The translations under genes were made by a program, and so were the position numbers. The notes under the pieces were generated by a model that was not told where the DNA came from, ran no database searches, and worked only from the letters and a program-made list of their open reading frames with translations. Shown here piece by piece: positions 7,155 to 13,964 of a DNA stretch of 20,361 nt (the first letter of the stretch is position 1; every line of letters starts with the position of its first letter). This DNA comes from an uncultured Oscillospiraceae bacterium (GTDB taxonomy: Bacteria; Bacillota; Clostridia; Oscillospirales; Oscillospiraceae), in NCBI GenBank assembly GCA_910584285.1, contig CAJTYK010000036.1:1-20361 (forward strand), in the 5' to 3' direction.

Positions 7155-7782
7155 GACTCATAGCCTCCTGTTTTGTTCTGGTGGGTTTTCCGCTTCTGAT
7201 CCAGGTGATCAGCGCCTTACCGCCATAGTGTACGCCCAGCGTCACAATCTGCCCCACGGTCAGGGTGAGAGCTGCCGTCAGCTCCACCCCGGGCTGGGGG
7301 CGGTTATAGTCCAGATCCACCTGGAAGGAATGGCGCTTTACCTTGAAATTATGGTCCAAAATGGGCCAGATCATTCCCAGCGCGGCGTTGGCCTGCCCAT
7401 AGCCCAGGGCGATGGCGGCGGGGTCGCTGCCGCCCCAGATGAGCTGGAGATCCAGGTCGTCGATGCGGATCTTCCGCTTCAGCGCCCCACAGGCCTGTCC
7501 CGCCACGGGCAGCAGCTTCATCAGCCGGGACAGGGTGCCGGGCTGACCCTCCTTGGGCTCCTTCCTGTGCTGTTCCGCCGCGGCGGGCGGCTCTTTTTGC
7601 TTCTTTTCCTTTTTGGGCTTCTTTTTTTTCGGCTTGGCGGGCAGCATCTGGAGCTTCAACGGCCCCGCCAGCACCCAGACAAACAGCCCCTCCGCCCCGT
7701 AGCGCACCCGCCCCCCCAGCCGGATCAGGGAGATGAGCCACACCACCGCCAGGACGATCAGCAGCACCTTCAGGAACGTCAT
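7147..7782 (-). CDS. DUF2953 membrane-anchored protein (YtfI-like)
   Basis: 211 aa. One N-terminal membrane segment (about 3-20), then a very lysine-rich linker (about 51-66) and the DUF2953 domain (about 95-190; KIRIDDLDLQLIWGGSDPA, ALGYGQANAALG, VDLDYNRPQPG). Function unknown; B. subtilis YtfI of this family sits beside ytfJ and is sporulation-associated by context. The start overlaps the scpB stop by 4 bases (ATGA), with a run of GGAGGGGGAGGG upstream, and the end overlaps gerW, so it is embedded in a coupled scpB-DUF2953-gerW unit. Confidence 0.85.
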   Translation of the reverse strand: MTFLKVLLIVLAVVWLISLIRLGGRVRYGAEGLFVWVLAGPLKLQMLPAKPKKKKPKKEKKQKEPPAAAEQHRKEPKEGQPGTLSRLMKLLPVAGQACGALKRKIRIDDLDLQLIWGGSDPAAIALGYGQANAALGMIWPILDHNFKVKRHSFQVDLDYNRPQPGVELTAALTLTVGQIVTLGVHYGGKALITWIRSGKPTRTKQEAMSHE

Positions 7783-8402
7783 GCCGATCCCTCCCCCTCC
7801 GGCGGCGGGGCCTCCTCCGGCTCCTCCTCCGCCTGCTGGAGGCGCTGGAGGGCGGATTCCAGCTGCATGGTGAGCTGGGCCTCCTCCTGGGTGGCGGAGG
7901 GCAGCTCGGGCAGGTCATCCAGCGACGCCAGCCCGAAGGAGCGCAGGAAGGTTTTTGTCGTCTTAAACTGCATGGGCCGCCCCGGCACCGACAGACGCCC
8001 CGCCTCGCAGATCAGCTCCCGCTCCAGCAGCAGGCCCACGGTGTAGGAGCTGTCCACCCCCCGGATCTGCTCGATGTAGGCCCGGGTCACTGGCTGGAAG
8101 TAGGCGATGATGGCCAGCACCTCCAGGGCGGGCTGGGACAGCTTGGCCGGCCTGCGGTTTTCCAGGGTCTTGCGGATGTACGCCGCCTGCTCCGGCGCGG
8201 AGCACATCTGCCAGCTGGCCTCCAGCCGCACCAGCCGGATACCCCGGCGCTCATAGCTGTAATAGTCCGCCAGCCGCTGGCACACGCTGTCCACCGTGTC
8301 CCGATCCTGCCCCAGGGTCAGGCAAATCCGCTCCACGGGAACTGGATCCCCGGCGGCAAAGAGGATGCCCTCGATGGCGCTTTCCAGCTCTTTCAGATCC
8401 AT
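7779..8402 (-). CDS. scpB: Segregation and condensation protein B
   Basis: 207 aa, normal length. The winged-helix kleisin-associated subunit of the SMC-ScpA-ScpB condensin, which compacts and segregates the chromosome. Typical features are LESAIEGILFAAGDPV at the N-terminus, RLVRLEASWQMCSAPE, and LSQPALEVLAIIAYFQPVTR-IEQIRGVDS in the second winged helix. The C-terminal ~30 residues are an acidic, proline-rich tail. The frame is open upstream, but the ATG at 8402 gives the family start MDLKELESAIEG and has a GGGGGG SD ten bases upstream. It is separated from scpA by 72 bases holding a GC-rich repeat, unlike the tight scpA-scpB join seen in many genomes. Confidence 0.94.
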   Translation of the reverse strand: MDLKELESAIEGILFAAGDPVPVERICLTLGQDRDTVDSVCQRLADYYSYERRGIRLVRLEASWQMCSAPEQAAYIRKTLENRRPAKLSQPALEVLAIIAYFQPVTRAYIEQIRGVDSSYTVGLLLERELICEAGRLSVPGRPMQFKTTKTFLRSFGLASLDDLPELPSATQEEAQLTMQLESALQRLQQAEEEPEEAPPPEGEGSA

Positions 8403-8447
8403 GTCAGGCGTTCCCCCCTTTCGACAGCCCTGTTCAAACTCGCACAC

Positions 8448-8474
8448 CGGGCCGCCGGGGACGGCGGCCCCTAC
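8448..8474. repeat. Copy of a GC-rich dispersed repeat between scpA and scpB
   Basis: 27-base unit with internal dyad (GGGCCGCC...GGCGGCCC) ending in CCCCTAC directly beside the scpA stop. Differs by one base from the reverse complement of 13874-13900 and by three from 13938-13964. It looks like a REP-type palindrome inserted at a gene end. Confidence 0.75.
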
Positions 8475-9275
8475 TCAATATGTCTCTACGGTCACGTCGA
8501 TCTCCCCTGGCCCATCGTCTACGGTGCTGGTGATGGTGCAGTCCTCCGCCGTCCCCGCCAGATGGATCCGGTTGGCTTTGCACAGCTCCAGGATGGCCAG
8601 AAACGTGGCCACCACCTCGGAGCGGCTGCGGCTGGTCTTGAACAGCGCTCGGAACCGGGCCACGCCGAACTGCACCAGCCTGTCCAAAATGGAGCGGGCC
8701 TTGTCCGCCACCGGGTAGGGCTCCCGGCCCACAATGCCCTCGAAGGCGGCGGCGGGGGGCGGCAGCCTGCTGTCCGTCCGGGCCAGCACCGAGCGGAGGG
8801 CGGACAGCAGATCCCCCCGGTCGTGGACATAGCGGTAGGTGTTGTCCGCCTTCACCGGCTCGGGGGGCTTGGCCAGGTAGTCCCGGCCAAACTCGTACCG
8901 CCCGGACAGCGGCCCGGTGACGTCCTTGATCTTCACATAGGTCTCCTGGGATTTGTGCTCCTCCAGGGCGGCCATCAGCTCCTCCATCTCGCTCATGGCC
9001 ACCTCGTCGTCGATGGACAGCAGCATCCTTGTTTTAATGTAAACCAGGTGGGCGGCCATGGTGACGAACTCGCTGGCCACCTCCAGGTTCAGCTTCTCCC
9101 GCCGGGCCATCCAGTCCAGGTACTGATCCAGCAGGTCGGAGATCACGATGTCCCGGATCTCGATCTTGTTTTTGCTCAGCAGGTGGAGGATCAGATCCAG
9201 GGGGCCGTCGAAGTCCTCCATGTCCTCCTGCTTGGCCTTCACCACCTTGTCCAGGTGGTAGATGGGGGCTTCCAT
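8475..9275 (-). CDS. scpA: Segregation and condensation protein A (kleisin)
   Basis: 266 aa, normal length. The kleisin that bridges SMC heads and binds ScpB. The N-terminal FDGPLDLILHLLSKNKIEIRD (split at the glycine-proline turn), ISDLLDQYLDWM and ASEFVTMAAHLVYIKTRMLL are diagnostic; the C-terminal winged helix (RFRALFKTSRSRSEVVATFLAILELCK) contacts the second SMC head. The start ATG at 9275 has GGGAGGGG close upstream and follows its own promoter. smc itself is not in the window. Confidence 0.95.
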   Translation of the reverse strand: MEAPIYHLDKVVKAKQEDMEDFDGPLDLILHLLSKNKIEIRDIVISDLLDQYLDWMARREKLNLEVASEFVTMAAHLVYIKTRMLLSIDDEVAMSEMEELMAALEEHKSQETYVKIKDVTGPLSGRYEFGRDYLAKPPEPVKADNTYRYVHDRGDLLSALRSVLARTDSRLPPPAAAFEGIVGREPYPVADKARSILDRLVQFGVARFRALFKTSRSRSEVVATFLAILELCKANRIHLAGTAEDCTITSTVDDGPGEIDVTVETY

Positions 9276-9302
9276 GGCGCCCCTCCCTTCTATAATAGGG
9301 AT

Positions 9303-9331
9303 ATTATAGCAAATTTTCTTGCAAAAAACAA
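9303..9331 (-). promoter_or_regulatory. Sigma-A promoter of the scpA-scpB-DUF2953-gerW operon
   Basis: Minus-strand -35 TTGTTT (9331-9326), 17-base spacer, -10 TATAAT (9308-9303), in the 88-base gap before scpA. The -10 is a consensus match; the leader would be about 20 bases. Confidence 0.75.
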
Positions 9332-9363
9332 GGGCAGGCTATTTTTTCTGCAAACCAGAACTC

Positions 9364-9873
9364 TTAATCAAAGTACCCTTCCTCTTTCAGAAGTTCCAGC
9401 ACCCTTGCTTCGCGTTCAAGTTCCTTTCGATCGTGATTTACATTCCTGTTCACAAAAATTGCCTTGTCGGGCTCCACATACTCCAATGTGAATTTTTCAT
9501 CCGCCTCGTAATCGTCCAAATCCTGAGATTGTACGCTTTCCTCAACCTCGCAGAGATAGTAGTAATTGTCCTGAACAAAATAGTCCGCATCGTCATGATC
9601 GCTTTTTTGAATCCGATGAACGTATCCGTACTCTTTCACAGTTCCGGGGACGACGGTCAATCCGGCCTCCTCCCGCGTCTCCCTGATCATCGCACATTCT
9701 GCGCTTTCGCCTTTCTCGATTCCCCCGCCGGGAAACTTATAGTAGTCATACTTGATGCTGTGCACCATCGCGACTAACCCGTTTTTGATATTGATACAGC
9801 GGGCCGAGTGGCGTATAAACGCAGTACCGTTCCTGTCATAGTCTTTTGTGTCCATTTCAAACAACAGCCGCAT
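9364..9873 (-). CDS. NUDIX hydrolase
   Basis: 169 aa. NUDIX enzymes cleave nucleoside diphosphates linked to another moiety. The Nudix box GX5EX7REUXEEXGU is at about residues 50-72 (GGIEKGE, then RETREEAGL; threonine stands at the first hydrophobic position). Lys/Tyr-rich YDYYKFPGGG precedes it. The substrate cannot be deduced. The gene starts 9 bases after rnc with a weak GGTGAGG SD. Its base composition is clearly AT-richer than rnc and scpA on either side, with many Asp/Tyr/Lys codons, so it is probably an acquired gene inserted between rnc and scpA. Confidence 0.9.
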   Translation of the reverse strand: MRLLFEMDTKDYDRNGTAFIRHSARCINIKNGLVAMVHSIKYDYYKFPGGGIEKGESAECAMIRETREEAGLTVVPGTVKEYGYVHRIQKSDHDDADYFVQDNYYYLCEVEESVQSQDLDDYEADEKFTLEYVEPDKAIFVNRNVNHDRKELEREARVLELLKEEGYFD

Positions 9874-9882
9874 CGCTCAACC

Positions 9883-10554
9883 TCACCCGTTCAGCTTTTC
9901 CAGCGCCGCCTTGGCCGCCATCTGTTCCGCTTCCTTCTTGGTCCGGCCCGCCCCCGCGCCGATGACCTTCCCGTCCACCGACGCCTCCATCTCAAAGCTG
10001 CGGCAGTGGTCCGGGCCGCTCTCCCGCACCAGGCGGTAGCTCACCGCCGCCCCCGGCGTGCGCTGCACCAGCTCCTGGAGGGCGGTCTTGTAGTCCCGGT
10101 CGGCGGCCTTCTCCTGCTCCTTGTCCAGAATCAGCTTGCGGATGATGGGCCGCACCGCCTTCATCCCCCCGTCCAGGTAGACAGCGGCCAGCATGGCCTC
10201 GGTGGCGTCCGCCAGGATGGAGGGCCGCTTCCGGCCGCCCCCGGCGTCCTCCCCCTTGCCCAGCCGGAGATAACGCCCCAGCTCCAGCGCCTTGGCCACC
10301 TCGTGGAGGCTCCCCTCGCACACCAGGGCCGCCCGGGTTCGGGTCAGCTCCCCCTCGGGCATATCCGGGTGCTCGTGGAACAGGCAGTCCGCCACCACCA
10401 CGCCCAGCACCGAGTCGCCCAAAAACTCCAGCCGCTCGTTGCTGGTCAGCCCCTGGCCCCGGTGCTCGTTGGCGTAGGAGCTGTGGGTCATGGCGTGCTC
10501 CAGCAGTCCCCGGTCATGGAACCGGTAGCCCAGTTTTTTTTCCAGCCTGTCCAT
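9883..10554 (-). CDS. rnc: Ribonuclease III
   Basis: 223 aa, normal length. Cuts double-stranded RNA, including rRNA precursors, in the cytoplasm. The signature NERLEFLGDSVL is at 39-50 with metal ligands E40, E43 and D47; the second pair D115 and E118 lies in LADATEAM. The C-terminal dsRNA-binding domain runs from about 153 to 222 (KTALQELVQ ... GAGRTKKEAEQMAAKAALEKL). It follows acpP with a terminator-like hairpin in the 72-base gap, the usual acpP-rnc neighbour order. smc, often next, is replaced here by the NUDIX gene. Confidence 0.96.
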   Translation of the reverse strand: MDRLEKKLGYRFHDRGLLEHAMTHSSYANEHRGQGLTSNERLEFLGDSVLGVVVADCLFHEHPDMPEGELTRTRAALVCEGSLHEVAKALELGRYLRLGKGEDAGGGRKRPSILADATEAMLAAVYLDGGMKAVRPIIRKLILDKEQEKAADRDYKTALQELVQRTPGAAVSYRLVRESGPDHCRSFEMEASVDGKVIGAGAGRTKKEAEQMAAKAALEKLNG

Positions 10555-10581
10555 GCTCGTCCCTCCATCCGCGGATCACAG

Positions 10582-10609
10582 AAAAAGCCCCGCCTCAGCG
10601 GGACTTTTT
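10582..10609 (-). terminator. Rho-independent terminator after acpP
   Basis: On the minus strand a 12-base stem (AAAAAGTCCCGC / GCGGGGCTTTTT, one G-U pair) with a 4-base loop and a terminal U-tract, 17 bases after the acpP stop. A partial terminator would allow some read-through into rnc, for which no separate clear promoter was seen in the gap. Confidence 0.75.
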
Positions 10610-10626
10610 CACGGTCTTCCCAGTGC

Positions 10627-10860
10627 TCAGAGATCCAGATGATCCTGCATATACTTATACAAGTCGCCCACGGTGACGATGGATTCGATCTCCTCAGACT
10701 CCATCTCCTCCATGCCGAACTCCTCCTCCAGCGCCATGGACAGATCCACCAGATCCACGGAATCGGCCCCCAGGTCGTCCACAAAGGCGGTGTCGGCGCT
10801 GACGGCATCCGGCTCCACGCCGAACTGGTCGGCGATCAACTTGCAAAGTTTTTCAAACAT
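10627..10860 (-). CDS. acpP: Acyl carrier protein
   Basis: 77 aa, normal length. Carries growing fatty acyl chains on a phosphopantetheine arm in type II fatty acid synthesis. The attachment serine is S34 in DDLGADSVDLVDL (the common form is DSLD; here DSVD). Strongly acidic, with four helices predicted. The start at 10860 gives the standard MFEKLCKLIADQFG; AAAGGAG lies 11 bases upstream. It has its own strong promoter 40 bases upstream, and plsX precedes it in the same direction. Confidence 0.96.
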   Translation of the reverse strand: MFEKLCKLIADQFGVEPDAVSADTAFVDDLGADSVDLVDLSMALEEEFGMEEMESEEIESIVTVGDLYKYMQDHLDL

Positions 10861-10898
10861 AATTTCAGCAGCTCCTTTATGTGGCTTTGAACACATAC

Positions 10899-10927
10899 AT
10901 AATAGGGGCTTTAGCCGCCGCTGTCAA
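10899..10927 (-). promoter_or_regulatory. Strong sigma-A promoter of acpP
   Basis: Minus-strand -35 TTGACA (10927-10922, full consensus), 17-base spacer, -10 TATTAT (10904-10899), in the 108-base plsX-acpP gap. It fits the high expression expected of acyl carrier protein. Confidence 0.8.
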
Positions 10928-10968
10928 TAGGCTTTTGACATTTTTTTGGGAACGTCCGAAAACTGGCC

Positions 10969-12012
10969 CTATTCCCCGCCCTTTTCCGCCGGCTTCACCG
11001 GCAAGCGCATATGTTCGATATTCTCCGTGATATCCTCGATCATGCCGGAGCGGGTGAACTCCACCGCCTGCCGGATGGCGTTCTTCATGGCGGTGCCGTT
11101 GGACGAGCCATGGGCCTTGATCACCGGCTTGGCGATGCCCACCAGCGCCGTCCCCCCCACTTCGTTGGAGTCCAACAGCTTCTTGAAATCCCGAATGCCG
11201 TCCTTCACCAGCAGGGCGGCAATCTTGCTGCGCAGGTTCCGCAGGAACATCTTTTTGATCTCCTTGGCCAGGAACAGCCCCGTGCCCTCCATGGTTTTGA
11301 GGAAGATGTTGCCGGAGTAGCCGTCTGCCACAATCACGTCCACGGCCCCCTCCACCGCCTCCCGGGCCTCCACGTTGCCCACGAAGTTGATCCGGCCCTC
11401 GTCCCCCGCCTTCTTTAGCAGCTGGTACGCCTCCTGCTGGAGGGCGGTGCCCTTGGAGGGCTCCGCGCCGATGTTCAGCAGCCCCACCCGGGGCTCCGGG
11501 CGGCCCAGCACCTGCTCCGCGTAATAGCTGCCCATAAAGGCGAATTGCAGCAGGAACTCCGGCGTGCCCTCGGCGGTGGCCCCGCAGTCCACCAAAACCG
11601 CCCCGCCGCCCCCCGTGGGCACCACCGGGGCCATGGCCGCCCGGCGAATCCCCTTGATCCGCTTCACCAGCAGCGTGGCCCCCGCCAGCAGCGCCCCGGT
11701 GGAGCCGGCGGACACAAAAGCGTCCCCCTCGCCGTTCTTCACCAGGTTCAGCCCCACCGTCAGGGACGAGTCCTTTTTCTCCTTGAACGCCGTGGCAGGG
11801 TTGTCGCACATCTCCACCACCTGATCCGCGTGGGTGATGGACAGGCCCTGGGGCAGCTCGTCCACCCCCTCCGCGTGGAGGGCCTTCAGGATCTCCTCCC
11901 CACGGCCCACCAGCACCACTTCTACCCCGTACTCCTTGATCGCCTGCAAGGCCCCCTGCACCGGGGCCTGGGGGGCGTTGTCCCCGCCCATGGCGTCCAC
12001 GATAATCCGCAT
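10969..12012 (-). CDS. plsX: Phosphate acyltransferase PlsX
   Basis: 347 aa. Converts acyl-ACP to acyl-phosphate, the donor for PlsY in phospholipid synthesis; a peripheral membrane enzyme. Recognised by MRIIVDAMGGDNAP at the N-terminus, SAGSTGALLAGATLLV, VLVDCGATAEGTPEFL, NIGAEPSKG, VADGYSGNIFLKTMEG and the C-terminal KAHGSSNGTAMKNAI. The ATG at 12012 has a perfect AAGGAGG eight bases upstream. It lies 13 bases after trmFO and appears to share its transcript. The usual fapR or rpmF neighbour is absent. Confidence 0.96.
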   Translation of the reverse strand: MRIIVDAMGGDNAPQAPVQGALQAIKEYGVEVVLVGRGEEILKALHAEGVDELPQGLSITHADQVVEMCDNPATAFKEKKDSSLTVGLNLVKNGEGDAFVSAGSTGALLAGATLLVKRIKGIRRAAMAPVVPTGGGGAVLVDCGATAEGTPEFLLQFAFMGSYYAEQVLGRPEPRVGLLNIGAEPSKGTALQQEAYQLLKKAGDEGRINFVGNVEAREAVEGAVDVIVADGYSGNIFLKTMEGTGLFLAKEIKKMFLRNLRSKIAALLVKDGIRDFKKLLDSNEVGGTALVGIAKPVIKAHGSSNGTAMKNAIRQAVEFTRSGMIEDITENIEHMRLPVKPAEKGGE

Positions 12013-12025
12013 ACCGTCGGCCTCC

Positions 12026-13333
12026 TTATAATCTCTCTCTCAGTCCGTCGATGACGGCCAGCGCCCGCCGGGACAAGGCGGCGTTCTTCTCCCGCTTGCC
12101 CTTCACCCTGTGATCCAGCGGAGGCATGATCCCGAAGTTCACATTCATGGGCTGGAAGTCCCCGATCCCCTCCCGGCTCACGTACAGCGCCAGCGCCCCG
12201 GTGGCTGTCTCCTGGGGGAAGTCCAGCGGCTCCCGGCCCAGCAGCCGCCGGGCCAGCTCCACCCCCGCCAAAAAGCCCGACGCGGTGGACTCCACATAGC
12301 CCTCCACCCCGGTGATCTGGCCGGCGAAGGTGATCCGCTCGTTCCCCCGCACCCGGTAGTACCGATCCAGCAGCTGGGGGGAATTGAGATACGTGTTGCG
12401 GTGCATCACCCCGTAGCGCACGTACTCCGCGTGGGCCAGCGCCGGGATCAGGGAGAACACCCGCTTCTGCTCCCCCCACTTCAGGTGGGTCTGGAAGCCC
12501 ACCAGATTGTACAGCGTCCCGGCGGCGTTGTCCCGCCGCAGCTGCACCACCGCGTAGGGCTCCCGCCCGGTCTTGGGGTCGGGCAGGCCCTTGGGCTTCA
12601 GCGGACCGAAGGACAGCGTCTGCACCCCCCGCCGGGCCATGACCTCCACCGGCATACAGCCCTCGAACACGTTTTTGTCCTCGAAGCCGTGTACCTCCGC
12701 CTCCTGGGCGGCGCACAGCTCCTTCCAGAAGGTCAGGTACTCCTCCTCGGACAGGGCGCAGTTGATGTAATCCGCCGTCCCCTTGCCGTACCGGGAGGCG
12801 AACCAGGCGTGCTCCATGTCGATGCTGTCAAAGGTGACGATGGGGGCCGCCGCGTCGTAGAAGTTGAGGTAGCTGTCCGCCGGGAACAGCCCCGCGATGG
12901 CGTCGGATAAGGCGTCTGAGGTCAGCGGACCGGAGGCGATCACCACCTCCCCCTCGGGGATGGACGTGACCTCTCCCTCCACAATGGTGATGCCAGGGTG
13001 GGCGCGGATGGCGTCCGTGACGGCGGCGGAGAAGCCCTCCCGATCCACCGCCAGCGCCCCGCCCGCTTCCACCCTCGTCTCGTCGGCGCAGCGCAGGATC
13101 AGCGAGCCGCACCGGCGCAGCTCCTCCTTCAGCAGCCCCGCGGCGTTCTCCAGCTGGTCGGAGCGCAGGGAGTTGGAGCACACCAGCTCGGCAAAGCCGG
13201 GGCTGTGGTGGGCGGGAGTCATCTTTTGGGGTTTCATCTCGCAAAGGGTGACGGCGATCCCCCGCTGGGCAAGCTGCCACGCGGCCTCGCACCCGGCCAG
13301 GCCCGCGCCGATGACGGTGACATTTGTGGACAT
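12026..13333 (-). CDS. trmFO: Methylenetetrahydrofolate-tRNA-(uracil-5-)-methyltransferase TrmFO
   Basis: 435 aa, normal length. A folate- and FAD-dependent enzyme that makes m5U54 in the T-loop of tRNA. The FAD-binding GAGLAGCEAAWQLAQRG is at residues 9-25; the conserved cysteine in LVCSNSLRSD is C52 (C53 in B. subtilis) and a second is in FEGCMPVEVMARRG. Other family blocks are ASGPLTSDALS and QITGVEGYVESTASG. The ATG shares its A with the XRE stop (TAATG), so translation is probably coupled to the XRE gene. In B. subtilis topA and trmFO are adjacent; here an XRE/82-aa cassette separates them. Confidence 0.96.
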   Translation of the reverse strand: MSTNVTVIGAGLAGCEAAWQLAQRGIAVTLCEMKPQKMTPAHHSPGFAELVCSNSLRSDQLENAAGLLKEELRRCGSLILRCADETRVEAGGALAVDREGFSAAVTDAIRAHPGITIVEGEVTSIPEGEVVIASGPLTSDALSDAIAGLFPADSYLNFYDAAAPIVTFDSIDMEHAWFASRYGKGTADYINCALSEEEYLTFWKELCAAQEAEVHGFEDKNVFEGCMPVEVMARRGVQTLSFGPLKPKGLPDPKTGREPYAVVQLRRDNAAGTLYNLVGFQTHLKWGEQKRVFSLIPALAHAEYVRYGVMHRNTYLNSPQLLDRYYRVRGNERITFAGQITGVEGYVESTASGFLAGVELARRLLGREPLDFPQETATGALALYVSREGIGDFQPMNVNFGIMPPLDHRVKGKREKNAALSRRALAVIDGLRERL

Positions 13334-13545
13334 TACATTCTCTCCCTGTGGTCGGAGCGGCCCACCAGATAGTCGATGGATACGTCATAAAAGTCGGCAA
13401 GGGCAATCAAAGCATTGATGGGCGGTGCGGTTTTTTCAGTCTCATAATACTGGTATCCCCTAATCTTCACGCCCATCAAATCCGCCAACTGCTGTTGCGG
13501 AACTTTCCGCTCTTTCCGCAATGCTTTCATTCGTTCGCCGTACAT
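13333..13545 (-). CDS. XRE family helix-turn-helix transcriptional regulator
   Basis: 70 aa, a single Cro/CI-type HTH domain: MKALRKERKVPQQQLADLMG then YQYYETEKTAPPINALIALADFY and the common ending VSIDYLVGRSD. Likely binds the palindrome at 13568-13610 as a dimer and represses both divergent promoters. The start ATG has GAGGGG nine bases upstream. The stop overlaps the trmFO start by one base. AT-richer than trmFO and topA, so probably acquired along with the divergent 82-aa gene. Such small repressors are common in mobile elements, but no integrase or other element gene lies next to it. Confidence 0.92.
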   Translation of the reverse strand: MYGERMKALRKERKVPQQQLADLMGVKIRGYQYYETEKTAPPINALIALADFYDVSIDYLVGRSDHRERM

Positions 13546-13560
13546 TTCTAATTTCCCCTC

Positions 13561-13589
13561 TTGACATGACCTAATTTTGCGTGTATTAT
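13561..13589 (+). promoter_or_regulatory. Promoter of the plus-strand 82-aa gene
   Basis: -35 TTGACA (13561-13566, consensus), 17-base spacer, -10 TATTAT (13584-13589). The spacer and -10 lie within the palindrome, so a bound repressor would block it. An opposing TATAAT on the minus strand (13590-13585), with only a weak -35 near 13613-13608, probably serves the XRE-trmFO direction. Confidence 0.8.
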
Positions 13590-13610
13590 AAAAACACGCA
13601 AAATTAGGTC
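13568..13610. promoter_or_regulatory. 17-bp-arm palindrome, likely XRE operator over divergent promoters
   Basis: Perfect inverted repeat: left arm GACCTAATTTTGCGTGT (13568-13584), 9-base centre, right arm ACACGCAAAATTAGGTC (13594-13610). It sits between the XRE start and the plus-strand gene and covers both -10 boxes. Size and position are typical of an autoregulated Cro/CI-type operator; binding is inferred. Confidence 0.8.
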
Positions 13611-13628
13611 GCTTTGGAGTTGATACTT

Positions 13629-13877
13629 ATGACCGATGCAATGGATGCCCTGTTTCTCTACGCCCAGGAACACCGAATACGCCCTCTCTTGAACATGGAA
13701 CCCGAATTCATCCATGTGGTATCGTGCCTCGAACGGCAGGACAAATCCTTCCGCACCTTGTTGGACGAAGCCACAAAAGAACGTTTCGACAAATTCCTTG
13801 ACGAACAGGCCCTTCTTGATCTGTTCAACGAACGCGCCGGGTTCCAGATCGCCATGGAATTGGCCGCAAGGGTGTAG
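13629..13877 (+). CDS. Small acidic protein of unknown function (possibly DUF6809 family)
   Basis: 82 aa and the only convincing plus-strand gene. The start at 13629 (MTDAMDALFLYAQEHRIRPL) is preferred because TTTGGAG lies nine bases upstream. All-helical appearance, no signal peptide or membrane segment; the C-terminus is FQIAMELAARV. The pattern resembles small proteins frequent in clostridial conjugative elements and prophages that I associate with DUF6809, from memory and unchecked. Function unknown. Divergent from the XRE gene with a shared operator, so the two probably form one regulated cassette. Its stop codon lies in the first arm of the GC-rich repeat. Confidence 0.8.
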   Translation: MTDAMDALFLYAQEHRIRPLLNMEPEFIHVVSCLERQDKSFRTLLDEATKERFDKFLDEQALLDLFNERAGFQIAMELAARV

Positions 13878-13964
13878 GGGCCGCCGTCCTCGGCGGCCCG
13901 CTGCATCCACGCGGGGCATGACCGGGTATTCAGGGGACGGGCCGCTGAGGACAGCGGCCCCTAC
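13874..13964. repeat. 91-bp element with 27-bp GC-rich inverted ends
   Basis: Left end 13874-13900 begins GTAGGGGCCGCC and right end 13938-13964 finishes GCGGCCCCTAC; the ends match as inverted repeats at 25 of 27 positions, and each also has an internal dyad. The middle 37 bases are unique in the window. It spans the convergent end of the 82-aa gene and topA, and both stop codons (TAG) lie within the repeat ends. A third copy is at 8448-8474. Possibly a REP/MITE-like element. No T-tract, so terminator activity is uncertain. Confidence 0.8.

Noticed and set aside
9309..9360. Terminator after the NUDIX gene
   Set aside because: The TTGCA-A-rich / T-rich-TGCAA pairing is almost entirely A-T with a mismatch and overlaps the scpA -35 region; too weak to call.
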